Positions 1 to 8,290 of a stretch of 64,000 nt of DNA are shown here, piece after piece. The stretch's first letter is position 1; every line of letters begins with the position of its first letter. A model generated the notes under the pieces. That model saw nothing but the letters and a program-made list of their open reading frames with translations, was not told where the DNA came from and did no database searches. This stretch comes from Paracoccaceae bacterium (GTDB lineage Bacteria > Pseudomonadota > Alphaproteobacteria > Rhodobacterales > Rhodobacteraceae): the NCBI GenBank assembly GCA_016744015.1, contig JADGFD010000014.1, forward strand, positions 1-64,000. The letters run 5' to 3'. The translations under genes and the position numbers were made by a program.

Positions 1-538
1 GAATGTGCTGGCGGGTACGCCCTTATATATCGAATATACGATAAATTCTTTGGTAATCGGGTCCGCTCGCCAAATTGCCAAGTCGGTGATTCGCAGGGCT
101 GGGCCTTTTGTATGCACCCCAATGTGCGCCCTGTGACCCCCACCTGCACCATGCCCAAAGCTGGTAAAAAACTGGATTTTCGGCACCATGCTGCGCAGGC
201 TTTGCTTCAACGCAATATAAACTTCCTGGCTTGAGGTCACAATTTCCGGAGCGCCGCCACCGCCCGGAAGCCGCACTTTTGGCGCGTCATAATCTCCGAT
301 CACCGTGGTGTTGATATTGCCAAATTTATCCACCTCTGCCGCGCTCAAAAAGCCAACCGTGATCCGCTCGCCCTGAAGCCAATGCCGAAACATTTCCGGC
401 ACGCCCATAATATCCATGGGCATAGGAGGGGTGCGCCCCGCCCAGCACATGGCACACCGCCGAGATCGCCCAATGCGGCAAAATGCAGGCATTAGCGTGC
501 GTCGCTTGACTTAGGTTTTCAAAATTGATATTACACAT
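1..538 (-). pseudogene. CoA-transferase subunit B remnant (glutaconate/3-oxoacid type), cut by window edge
   Basis: Read on the minus strand from about position 440 to 1, one frame gives a clear class I CoA-transferase beta-subunit segment with VGFLSAAEVDKFGNINTTVI, then VIGDYDAPKVRLPGGGGAPE and GPALRITDLAI. This matches the C-terminal two thirds of glutaconate CoA-transferase subunit B. The family normally has about 80 residues before this part. Here the only start at the promoter (minus-strand ATG at 538) opens a different frame, which reads only some 70 codons. I infer a 5' deletion or frameshift near 440-500, so the gene is probably dead. The gene continues past the left edge, so the other subunit and the C-terminus are not visible. 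It is divergent from the TetR gene and its start lies inside the shared inverted repeat. Confidence 0.6.
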
Positions 539-565
539 GATAGATAGTACTATCAGGTGTAATAT
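528..565. promoter_or_regulatory. Large imperfect palindrome, likely TetR operator
   Basis: Arms ATATTACACATGATAG (528-543) and CTATCAGGTGTAATAT (550-565) pair with one mismatch around a 6-base centre. The repeat contains the ATG of the TetR gene (564) at its right end and the minus-strand ATG of the divergent CoA-transferase remnant (538) near its left end. Such a site between divergent genes is the usual place for TetR autoregulation. The arms are longer than a standard TetR operator, which fits the two DNA-binding domains of the neighbour. Function is inferred from position and symmetry. Confidence 0.7.
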
Positions 566-1292
566 GACCCAATCTTACCTCGCGATTGCCCAAGCCCTTT
601 ATGCTGAAAAAGGCGCGCAGTTTTCGCTGGCGGACATCGCCGCGAAGGCCGGTGTCTCCCGACCCACGATCTACAAGCATCTTGGAAATAAGGAAAAAAT
701 ACTTTCCATACTGGGTGCAGACAATACAGATGTCGAAGCCCGTATAATGCAAGGCGTGTTGCTAGTGGCAAAAGCGCAGGGCTTTAAGGCGGCCAGCATT
801 GAGGCCATCGCCGAAGCCTCCGGCGTTGGCCCCGCTACGATTTACCGCCGCTTTGGCGATAAAGAGGGGCTGATAAAAGCCTTTATCAAGCAGCAAACAC
901 CCCGCGATAAAATGCCGGATTTCCCGCCGGAAGCCAAAGGGAATTTTGCGGCGGAGCTTGCGGTGATCGTGACCCATATGCTGGGCTTTATGTCTGAGCA
1001 TAAAACCCTCGTGCGGCTGATATTTTCGGGCAATGAAGGCGACCGCGCTTACCTTAAAACGCTGCGGGATGATACAAATTCCACTTTTAACCGTTTAAAC
1101 ACGTTCTTTTACATGCACCAGAGCGCGGGGCATATTTCAAGCGCGGTCAACTCAGAATTGCTCACTACCAACCTGTTTGGCATGATCCATGCTCAAGCGG
1201 TTTTGGCACCGGCGGGAGGCCCGCTGGATATGCAAGCCGTCAGCGCCTCAATTTGCCAGCTTTTCTTATCCCTCTCCACAGGAGCCAAGTGA
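564..1292 (+). CDS. TetR/AcrR-family regulator with two tandem N-terminal HTH domains
   Basis: This 242-residue protein carries two successive TetR_N-type helix-turn-helix segments. The first is at about residues 3-49 with SLADIAAKAGVSRPTIYKHL, the second at about 57-107 with IEAIAEASGVGPATIYRRF. A helical ligand-binding and dimerisation domain follows. A usual TetR protein is about 200 residues with one HTH, so here an extra DNA-binding module precedes a complete TetR protein. I chose the ATG at 564 because the TTG at 525 would put the start left of the operator and add residues unrelated to the family. The stop overlaps the next start (TGATG), so the gene heads a three-gene operon. It probably represses itself and the operon through the palindrome at 528-565. 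Confidence 0.85.
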   Translation: MTQSYLAIAQALYAEKGAQFSLADIAAKAGVSRPTIYKHLGNKEKILSILGADNTDVEARIMQGVLLVAKAQGFKAASIEAIAEASGVGPATIYRRFGDKEGLIKAFIKQQTPRDKMPDFPPEAKGNFAAELAVIVTHMLGFMSEHKTLVRLIFSGNEGDRAYLKTLRDDTNSTFNRLNTFFYMHQSAGHISSAVNSELLTTNLFGMIHAQAVLAPAGGPLDMQAVSASICQLFLSLSTGAK

Positions 1293-3916
1293 TGCCAGAA
1301 TTCACAAAAAGCTTTGAAAACATCCGTAAAGCCGACATTGCCATCGTGGGTGGTAAAGGGGCCAACTTAGGGGAGCTGGCGGGTGCAGGCTTTCCTGTTC
1401 CGCCCGGATTTTGTGTAACCACCGAGGCCTACCACGCTTTTATCAAGCCCATTGATAAGCAAATTTTTACCGCGCTGAAGGGGCTGGATCCGGTTGATCT
1501 CAACAGCATTCGGGCGGCGGGCAAAGCGGTGCGCGAATTGATGAGCCAGCATGATATCCCCGCCCCTGTGTCCAAAACCATTGTGCGAAGCTGGCAGGCA
1601 GCAGGGGAAAGCCATGCCTATGCCGTGCGGTCCTCAGCGACCGCCGAAGACCTGCCGAGCGCCTCATTTGCTGGCCAGCAAGACACCTATCTTAACGTGA
1701 TCGGTGAGGCGGAGATTTTGGCACAAGTCAAAAACTGCTTCATCTCGCTTTTCACTGACCGCGCCATTCTTTACCGCATTCAAAATGGCTTTCCCCACCA
1801 TCTGGTGGCCCTTTCTGCCGTGGTGCAGCGCATGGTTATGCCTGATGTTTCCGGCATTCTTTTCACCGCGGACCCGATTTCGGAAAACCGCAATATCTGC
1901 TCGATTGACGCTAGTTTCGGGCTGGGTGAAGCGCTGGTTTCAGGGCTGGTGAGCGCTGATCTTTACCGCGTTGATAAACGTAGCAATGAGGTTCTGACTC
2001 GCCAAATTGCCGAGAAAAAACTGGCTATCTTGCCGCTTAAAGAGGGTGGCACCGAGGCGGTCGACCTACCTGAGAGTGAACAGACTCGCCCCGCATTATC
2101 AGATGCTCAAGTAAAGGCGCTTTCCGCAATTGGTTGCAAAATTGAAAGCCATTATGGCATGCCGCAAGATATCGAATGGGCGCTGGAGGGGGATGAGATC
2201 TTCATCACCCAATCCCGCCCCATCACCTCGCTTTACCCGCGAGCCAAGGCAAAGGATGATGCGCTGAACGTTTATCTCAGCCTCTCGCACCTTCAGGTGA
2301 TGACGGACCCGATGCCGGAACTTGCAATCTCGATCTGGAAATATTTCTCACCTATCGGGCAAGATGAAAACGGCGAATATCGCTATGTGCAAAATATTGG
2401 CGGCCGGATGTATGGCGAAGTGAGCCCGCTTTTACGTAACCGCCGTTTTGGCAAGCTTTTTATCGGGTTTTTAGGCGTGGCAGACCAGCTGGCACAGGCC
2501 GCCGTGGCCGAGCTTGCCACCCGCCCCGCGCTTTATGGAAAAGGAGAGCGTTTTAGGGCGGCAAAGTTTACTTGGTCGCTGCTGCCATATTTACGCAAAG
2601 TGCCGCTTAATCTTTTTTTTAAACGCCCTGAGGGGGCGGCGGAAGATGCCAACCAAATTTCGGCGGCATATGTGGCCGAGGTTGAAGCAGCTATCGCGGC
2701 AGCGCAAACGCCAGACGAAAAACTCACCGCTGCATTGGAAGCGCTACGCGGGGTGCTGCCCGCCGCTGGGAAATTCATTCCTCGCATGGCGGCGGGGCTG
2801 GCCTCGCAGCGGATTTTACGAAAACTGGCGGGGCCAAAAAACACCGAGCTGCTTAATGATTTTGAGCGCGGCATGGTGGGCAATGTTGTGACCGATATGA
2901 ACCTTTCGATCGGCGATTTGGCCGATGAATCGCGGCGCTCTGAGGCGCTCTTGGCGGCGCTGAAAGCTGACGGGCAAAACGTGGAAACACGGCTGGAAGC
3001 AGCAAAGGTGCATGGGCGAGATTTTGTGAACGCTTGGAACAGATTTTTGGCAACCTACGGCGCGCGCGGCCCGTCTGAAATTGACGCCAGCCGCCCACGC
3101 TGGCGTGAAGATCCCGCCTCGCTTTTGCAGATGGTCATCGGGATGACAGCACAGGAAACCGCCAGCGCGCACCGCGTGCATTATAATGCGCTGACCTGCG
3201 CCAGTGCGGCGGCAGCTGCGGAAATTCCCAAACATGTTGGCTGGCTGAAACGCCCGTTGGTAAAGCGGCTTCTCAGAGTAGCGAAAAACCTTGGTCCGCT
3301 GCGTGAGCACCACAAATTTTTGATGGTGCAAGTACTGTTTGAAGTAAAAACGGTGTTGTTGGACATTGGCCAAACCCTCGCCAAAAAAGGGGTTTTGGAG
3401 GCCGCTGATGATATCTGGTTCCTAACTATTCTGGAAATCAAGCAGGCCTTGAAGGATGGTCAGCCGCGTGCGGTTGCCGACCGCCGCGCCGAATTTGCCC
3501 TGAATGCCAAGCGCACACCGCCACGTGTGGTGACGAGTGAAGGCGAAATTCCGCGCCCAAGCCTGGCGGTTGACGGGGCCCCGGGGGGGGCGCTCATTGG
3601 CTCTCCGGTTTCGGCGGGCATTTATGAGGGCATTGCCAATGTGGTAACCGACCCCGCCACCGAAACGCTAACACCGGGCGAGATTTTGGTCGCGCCGTTT
3701 ACAGACCCCGGCTGGACCCCGCTTTTTGTAAACGCAGGTGCGCTGATCACCGAAGTTGGCGGGCTCATGACCCATGGTTCCGTGGTGGCGCGGGAATACG
3801 GGATTCCGGCAGTGGTCGGCGTGCCGGAGGCAACAAAAACCATCAAAAGCGGGGACCGATTGCGGGTAAATGGCGAAGCTGGCTATGTGGAAATCCTAAC
3901 AGGAGAAAACCAATGA
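1292..3916 (+). CDS. Rifampicin phosphotransferase-like / PEP-synthase-family phosphotransferase
   Basis: This 874-residue protein has an N-terminal PEP synthase/PPDK ATP-grasp domain (about residues 1-330, with GGKGANLGELAGAGFPVPPG near the start and the closing ITQSRPIT motif). A long middle region follows, and the C-terminal swivelling phosphohistidine domain carries GGLMTHGSVVAREYGIPA, placing the histidine at about residue 828. There is no C-terminal PEP-binding barrel. That order and length match rifampicin phosphotransferases (about 870 residues, catalytic His near 825 in the Listeria enzyme) rather than PEP synthase (about 790). Those enzymes use ATP to phosphorylate rifamycins. The middle, substrate-binding part is variable, so the real substrate here is unknown. 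The gene overlaps the TetR gene before it and the permease after it. Confidence 0.75.
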   Translation: MPEFTKSFENIRKADIAIVGGKGANLGELAGAGFPVPPGFCVTTEAYHAFIKPIDKQIFTALKGLDPVDLNSIRAAGKAVRELMSQHDIPAPVSKTIVRSWQAAGESHAYAVRSSATAEDLPSASFAGQQDTYLNVIGEAEILAQVKNCFISLFTDRAILYRIQNGFPHHLVALSAVVQRMVMPDVSGILFTADPISENRNICSIDASFGLGEALVSGLVSADLYRVDKRSNEVLTRQIAEKKLAILPLKEGGTEAVDLPESEQTRPALSDAQVKALSAIGCKIESHYGMPQDIEWALEGDEIFITQSRPITSLYPRAKAKDDALNVYLSLSHLQVMTDPMPELAISIWKYFSPIGQDENGEYRYVQNIGGRMYGEVSPLLRNRRFGKLFIGFLGVADQLAQAAVAELATRPALYGKGERFRAAKFTWSLLPYLRKVPLNLFFKRPEGAAEDANQISAAYVAEVEAAIAAAQTPDEKLTAALEALRGVLPAAGKFIPRMAAGLASQRILRKLAGPKNTELLNDFERGMVGNVVTDMNLSIGDLADESRRSEALLAALKADGQNVETRLEAAKVHGRDFVNAWNRFLATYGARGPSEIDASRPRWREDPASLLQMVIGMTAQETASAHRVHYNALTCASAAAAAEIPKHVGWLKRPLVKRLLRVAKNLGPLREHHKFLMVQVLFEVKTVLLDIGQTLAKKGVLEAADDIWFLTILEIKQALKDGQPRAVADRRAEFALNAKRTPPRVVTSEGEIPRPSLAVDGAPGGALIGSPVSAGIYEGIANVVTDPATETLTPGEILVAPFTDPGWTPLFVNAGALITEVGGLMTHGSVVAREYGIPAVVGVPEATKTIKSGDRLRVNGEAGYVEILTGENQ

Positions 3917-4413
3917 AGGCCACAGCGATTGGCATGGCCGGTTTTCTCCTTCTCCTGATGGCGCTGGCCGTTTGGCAGGGGGAAGGCACCTTTAAGGCGG
4001 GTATGCAAACTTCGAGCAAGCAGTTGCTCGGGTTTTTCCCGATCCTCGTGATTGCCATGATGCTGGCGGGCTTTACCCAAGTGCTTTTGCCGCGTGGTTT
4101 GGTTGAAAACTGGCTTTCGGATTCAGCGGGATGGAAGGGCATTGGTATTGCATGGATCGCGGGCATTGTTACGCCAGGGGGTAGTATTGTGGGGCTGCCG
4201 ATTATTGCGGGGCTTTATAAATCGGGCGTGGGCGTGGCGGTGCTGATGACCTATGCCACCTCGCTGGCCACGCTTTCCATTCTGCGCATCCCACTAGAGG
4301 CGGGGTTTTATGGCTGGCAGCTTACGGCGCTTCGGGTTGCTGTGTCACTTGTCCTCCCGCTGATTGCGGGCGGGCTTACTATGCTGGCGCTGCGGCTATT
4401 TCCGCTAGGCTAG
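3913..4413 (+). CDS. Half-size permease of the DUF318/ArsP-like family
   Basis: This 166-residue inner-membrane protein has about four hydrophobic segments. Its signature GIVTPGGSIVGLPIIAGLYK lies between helices 2 and 3 and resembles the conserved TPGG core of predicted permeases of the DUF318/ArsP_1 group. Full members have two such halves in about 300 residues; this is a single half and probably dimerises. It overlaps the phosphotransferase stop by 4 nt (ATGA), so the two are translationally coupled. The context suggests export of, or protection against, whatever induces the TetR regulator, but no substrate can be read from the sequence. The end overlaps the convergent desaturase by 9 nt. 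Confidence 0.65.
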   Translation: MKATAIGMAGFLLLLMALAVWQGEGTFKAGMQTSSKQLLGFFPILVIAMMLAGFTQVLLPRGLVENWLSDSAGWKGIGIAWIAGIVTPGGSIVGLPIIAGLYKSGVGVAVLMTYATSLATLSILRIPLEAGFYGWQLTALRVAVSLVLPLIAGGLTMLALRLFPLG

Positions 4414-5424
4414 CCGCATTTGGCGGGCTTGCCTAAAAGAAACCAGCTTGCGAGTGCCTTCATCCCACAAGTGCATTTGCGCGCTTTTCAGGCTTTCGCG
4501 AATGGTCATCCGATTCAGGTTTTCCAGCGCGGTGTTATCCTTTAATACCTCCATCAGCCGGTAAAACGGAATGCGGCTATAAAGGTGGTGCACGTGGTGA
4601 ATGCCAATATTGCCGCTAAACCAACGCAGCACGCCCGGCAGCACATAATAGGAGCTGCCCATCAAGGCGGCATCATGCAAATCCCACTCGCCAGCATGGT
4701 CCCACTGGGCGTTTTCAAACTGGTGTTGCACATAAAACAGCCACACACCCAGCGTGGCGGCCATCAGAAGCGTAGGTAAAAAGATGAGCAATAGTGCGGG
4801 TAACCCGCCAAACCACAGCATCAGGCCGATCATTAGCGCGATCATCGCATTGGTGCCCATCGCACTCATCCAATATTCCCACGAGCGGAGCATGCTGAGC
4901 GGCACACGATTTTGCACCATAAACAGGAGTGCGGGGGCAAAGCCAAACATGAAAATCGGATGGCGGTAAACGCGGTAAGCTATGCGCTTGAAGCGAGGCA
5001 AAGCCTCAAATTCAGCAACCGTCATCGTATAAACATCGCCAATGCCGCGCTTATCAAGGTTGCCCGAGGCTGAATGGTGAATGGAATGGCTGCGCCGCCA
5101 TACTTTATAAGGTGTGAGGGTAAACACGCCAATGGTGCGCCCAACCCAGTTATTCGCGTGGCGATTGCCAAAAAAGCTGCCATGGCCACAATCATGCTGG
5201 ATGATAAACATCCGCACGAGAAACAGGCCGTTGGCCAATGAAAGTGCAAGGGTCAGCCAATAGCTGACCGAAAGTGACATCCATGCCAGCACGGCCAAAA
5301 TGGCAAAGGGAAAGAAACTGACAGCCAGTTCAAAGCTGGAACGTTTCAGGCTTGGTGTGCGGTATTTGGCAAGAACACGCACCCAATTGCGTGCGGATTC
5401 AGGTTGTGGCTGGGGTGATGGCAT
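4405..5424 (-). CDS. Membrane fatty acid desaturase
   Basis: This 339-residue integral membrane di-iron desaturase shows all three histidine boxes: HDCGH at 77-81, HSIHH at 113-117 and HHVHH at 276-280. Pairs of hydrophobic segments lie between them. The spacing matches the delta-12/omega-type acyl-lipid desaturases, which introduce double bonds into membrane lipid acyl chains using O2 and reduced ferredoxin or cytochrome b5. The exact regioselectivity cannot be told from the sequence. It is convergent with the permease gene, and about 150 nt of AT-rich spacer separates it from the methyltransferase gene upstream on the same strand. Confidence 0.85.
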   Translation of the reverse strand: MPSPQPQPESARNWVRVLAKYRTPSLKRSSFELAVSFFPFAILAVLAWMSLSVSYWLTLALSLANGLFLVRMFIIQHDCGHGSFFGNRHANNWVGRTIGVFTLTPYKVWRRSHSIHHSASGNLDKRGIGDVYTMTVAEFEALPRFKRIAYRVYRHPIFMFGFAPALLFMVQNRVPLSMLRSWEYWMSAMGTNAMIALMIGLMLWFGGLPALLLIFLPTLLMAATLGVWLFYVQHQFENAQWDHAGEWDLHDAALMGSSYYVLPGVLRWFSGNIGIHHVHHLYSRIPFYRLMEVLKDNTALENLNRMTIRESLKSAQMHLWDEGTRKLVSFRQARQMRLA

Positions 5425-5577
5425 CCGGTTTAAACTGCTTTCGTCTAGGTATTTCTAAAACGCCACAAAGTGCCGCTCACTCGTTAAACCATTAGATGGT
5501 TAATAAGTGGATGCCCTTTAGCGGGGGTAATGTCAATCCTGACAAATTCGCGGGGGTTAATTTTTGGGCCTTGGCAG

Positions 5578-6231
5578 TTAACTTTTTGCAACTAAAAGCA
5601 AATTATTGGCTGGCAGTTTTATGGGTACGAGGGGTTTTAATCCTGCTTTGGCCTGAATCTTTCGGATGCTTTCAAAGGATTTATAGCCAATCTCAGGTGA
5701 CCTTGCGCGCAGGCTTTCATCAAACAAGCGATCAGATTCGCTGGCAAAGCGTTCGCTGCGCAAAAACGGGCCATAAATTGCAAAAAACCCCTCTGGCGCT
5801 AAAGCCTTTGCCGCCTCATGAATGATGGTTGTGGCTTCTTCAATGCTTATTAAATGTAGCAGGTTTGACAGGAAAATCAGATTTTGCCCGCCAAACTCAT
5901 CCGCCCAGCCCCGCACACTTGCATCAAGTATCACCGGTGGCATTACGTTTGTAAGCCCGGCCTCATCACACCACGCGGCAATACTTTCCAAGCGATCAGG
6001 CTCAATATCCGTTGGTTGCCACCGCAAAGCCGGGAAGGTCGTCGCAAAGCGCACCATATGCTCACCTGTCCCGCTGGCGATTTCCAGTGCGTTGCCTTGG
6101 CGAGGCACAAGCGGTAAAAGCGCCTCTACAATAGCACTGCCATTGCGCGCCGCCGATGGGGCGTGCAGCTTACCGTTTTCGGTCGGCAGGGCTACGCTGG
6201 CGGTTTTGGGGAGGTTTCGATAAGCGGCCAT
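5578..6231 (-). CDS. DUF938 class I SAM-dependent methyltransferase
   Basis: This 217-residue protein has the DUF938 layout. An N-terminal APSAARNGSAI segment resembles the family's SPAAERN motif. The SAM-binding loop EIASGTGEHM is at about 50-59, an acidic second motif (PTDIEPDRL) follows, and the core contains FLSNLLHLI. The family is widespread in proteobacteria and has no established substrate. It is monocistronic, with decayed sequence upstream. Function beyond methyl transfer is not known. Confidence 0.8.
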   Translation of the reverse strand: MAAYRNLPKTASVALPTENGKLHAPSAARNGSAIVEALLPLVPRQGNALEIASGTGEHMVRFATTFPALRWQPTDIEPDRLESIAAWCDEAGLTNVMPPVILDASVRGWADEFGGQNLIFLSNLLHLISIEEATTIIHEAAKALAPEGFFAIYGPFLRSERFASESDRLFDESLRARSPEIGYKSFESIRKIQAKAGLKPLVPIKLPANNLLLVAKS

Positions 6232-6404
6232 CAGGGGCCTCCGTGCGACGATGGTAATGAAGTTAGACTATAGTGCATAGCGACGGCATTTGCCACTTTA
6301 GCTCACATGTTTGATTTCAAGCAAACTGCGCAATCCTTGGCTGTGATGCAGGCCTTAAATTCCACTTAAAGACATGAAACCAATACTCATTTACGGAGAT
6401 TTTA

Positions 6405-6775
6405 GTGTCTGATCTTTCCAATTCCACACCCGATATTTAGGCGTCGCACTTGAAATAGAATGGAAAATCTTCTGGGAGGGGCGGCCTTCGCCGCGCATTC
6501 ATCTGCAGCGTGTCGATATTTCCCGTATTGTATTTGGCATACTGGCGCTGACCATCGGTCGCAAAGTAAAGTTTGAAGACGGCGCGCTGGATGAAAGCAC
6601 CAACCTTGATTACGTGCCGGGCGCGTTGGCTAGCGTTTATTACAAAAAAACTGCAAAGCGCGAGGTAAACACTCACAGCCATAATACTGAGGGGGCGGGG
6701 CGCAAAGCCACCTATTCCCCCCATTATATTTATCAAGGGTTTGAGCTGATCCCCAATGGGGCCGTCGCCTACTAA
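6405..6775 (+). pseudogene. Decayed membrane/PH-like gene, frameshifted
   Basis: A GTG at 6405 sits 6 nt after a GGAG ribosome site and reads MSDLSNSTPDI before a stop at about 6438. A shifted frame then stays open for 121 codons to the TAA at 6773, with no start of its own. That frame contains a WKIFWEGRPSPRIHLQ motif and a hydrophobic stretch (RIVFGILALTIG). The W.GRP opening followed by a membrane segment resembles the next decayed gene and bacterial PH-domain membrane proteins. A single-base indel near 6436 would explain the break. The C-terminal part is not recognised. Confidence 0.5.
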
Positions 6776-6843
6776 ACCATGCTACAAGTGCTGGGGGCCA
6801 AACTGGCAGACCCACCCCCGCAAAGGCAGGTGCGCGCGGGGAA

Positions 6844-7369
6844 GCGTGGGAAGACTTTTTGTTTGAGGGTGAAGAACTTCTGTGGCAAGGCGCGCCGGGC
6901 ACGGGGCCACGGCCTACGAAATTTGGCGTTATTCTCACGATTATTGGCGTGTTCCTCATCTATCAATTTGGCCCGATGGCGCTCTATGCTCTGCTTTACG
7001 GCGCGGAGGATGTGCATGGTGTCGTCACCGGCGGTTTTATGTTTTTGCTGGGCCTTTGGATGGCGGTTGGCTGCTGGACATCCGAAAGCGCAGGGCCGCG
7101 CGCTATGCGCTCACCAACAAGCGGGCCTTTATTGCCAGCGCCTTGGCTGGCCGCAAAATGCTAACCTTTGCGCTGGTGCCGCTGTATCGGCCCTTGCTGA
7201 TAAAGGGCATGATGGACGAGGTGACCTTTGGTGAGGAAGACTCGTTTGACAAAATAACGGTGCTAAAACCAAACGGGCGATTTCGTTTCAGTATCTGAAA
7301 GACGGTCAAGAGGTCTATGATATTTTGACCAAAGTTTCGATCAAGATTGATGATGCCGCAAAGGCATAA
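6844..7369 (+). pseudogene. Decayed bacterial PH-domain protein, two frameshifts
   Basis: Three consecutive frames assemble into one protein. First comes FEGEELLWQGAPGTGP plus two membrane segments (about 6850-7075). Then comes RRAARYALTNKRAFIASALA to KITVLKP (about 7078-7270). Last is KRAISFQYLKDGQEVYDILT, ending at the TAA at 7369. The WQG..P opening, twin helices, YALTNKRA motif and final FQYL.D..EVY are typical of small bPH2-type membrane proteins of Rhodobacteraceae. Shifts near 7070-7080 and 7265 break the frame, so the gene is very likely inactive unless the assembly has errors. Together with the preceding remnant it looks like a decayed tandem pair. Confidence 0.65.
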
Positions 7370-7370
7370 A

Positions 7371-7394
7371 GGCCCCACGGTTTCCCGCAGGGCC
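7371..7394. terminator. Hairpin between PH-like remnant and soeC
   Basis: GGCCCCACGG (7371-7380) pairs with CCGCAGGGCC (7385-7394), using two G-U type pairs, around a TTTC loop. On the minus strand the hairpin is followed by TTTAT, and on the plus strand by an AT-rich CATTATT. It sits between the convergent ends of the remnant and soeC, so it probably ends transcription from both sides. Confidence 0.5.
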
Positions 7395-7414
7395 CATTAT
7401 TAAACGCAAACCGC

Positions 7415-8290
7415 CTAGCGCGCGTCGTAGTAAAGCCCGACCACATGCTCGGCTTGGGCAAAAAACAGCCAGCGCTGGGCAAAAAGCCCGATGATGTGGG
7501 AGAGCATGATAACTGCCACAATTACGTGGTTAACCTCGGTCAGCAGGATCAGTAGCGCGGGCAGTAGGGCCACCAAGAGCAGCGACAGCACCCGCAGCTT
7601 GGCAGCATGCTTACGCCCCACCACATATACCATTTCTTGCAGCAAGTAGTTTTTGCCGGAATGGGGCTTTTCGAGCAAGCGCACTTTGCCAAGGCCGCCA
7701 AGACCGGTGGCAGTTTCAATGCTGGAACCAGAGCGCGTGAGCGCGGTATCGCCTTGCATCCACGCCAAGGACTGAAAGGCAAACACGAGGCCGAGCAAAA
7801 TAAGCGCAACGGTCATTTGGTTGGACAGCAATGCGCCGCCAGCGGCGGCATATAGCAAAAACAAAAGTGGCGTTACGGCGGTGTTCCAGCGTGGCACAGA
7901 TTTGAGCTGGGCATAGATCATCGAGGTGGTAAAAACCGTGGTCATGGCCAAAGCTGAGGCCAGATAGCCAAGCGCGGGAATGCGCATGTCCATAAAGGCC
8001 CAGAGCGTAGCATAGATGAAGAATGTGCCAAGGGTGAGGATCGAAACAATACCCTCGCGCGATAGCCACGAGGTTTTCCACTGGCTAAACGCATAGATCG
8101 CGTTTTTGGGGTTGCCGAGGTGGAAGGTGGAGGCCAGAAGGCCGATCACCGCCAGCCCAAGGGCCACGGTGGCAAAAACAGCCGCAACCCAGCCGTTTAC
8201 GTCCGGCAGGCCAAGGCCCAAAAACAGCATCAAGCCAAAGCCGAGGCCCGATATGGTGCTGAAGATGATGACAGAAGGTGCTGGATGCAT
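7415..8290 (-). CDS. soeC: Sulfite dehydrogenase membrane anchor SoeC (DmsC/NrfD-like)
   Basis: This 291-residue protein with eight or so hydrophobic helices belongs to the DmsC family of quinone-interacting anchors. It has the family's N-terminal helix, a FHLGNPKNAIYAF segment after helix 2 and a SWLSREGI motif at helix 3. It should anchor SoeAB to the cytoplasmic face of the inner membrane and pass electrons from sulfite to the quinone pool. It starts at 8290 within the stop of soeB (TGATG), so translation is coupled. DMSO reductase anchors are close relatives; the Soe assignment rests on the whole operon. Confidence 0.75.
   Translation of the reverse strand: MHPAPSVIIFSTISGLGFGLMLFLGLGLPDVNGWVAAVFATVALGLAVIGLLASTFHLGNPKNAIYAFSQWKTSWLSREGIVSILTLGTFFIYATLWAFMDMRIPALGYLASALAMTTVFTTSMIYAQLKSVPRWNTAVTPLLFLLYAAAGGALLSNQMTVALILLGLVFAFQSLAWMQGDTALTRSGSSIETATGLGGLGKVRLLEKPHSGKNYLLQEMVYVVGRKHAAKLRVLSLLLVALLPALLILLTEVNHVIVAVIMLSHIIGLFAQRWLFFAQAEHVVGLYYDAR

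Noticed and set aside
525-563. TTG start of the TetR gene at 525
   Set aside because: The extra 13 residues lie inside the operator and are unlike the family; the ATG at 564 is better.
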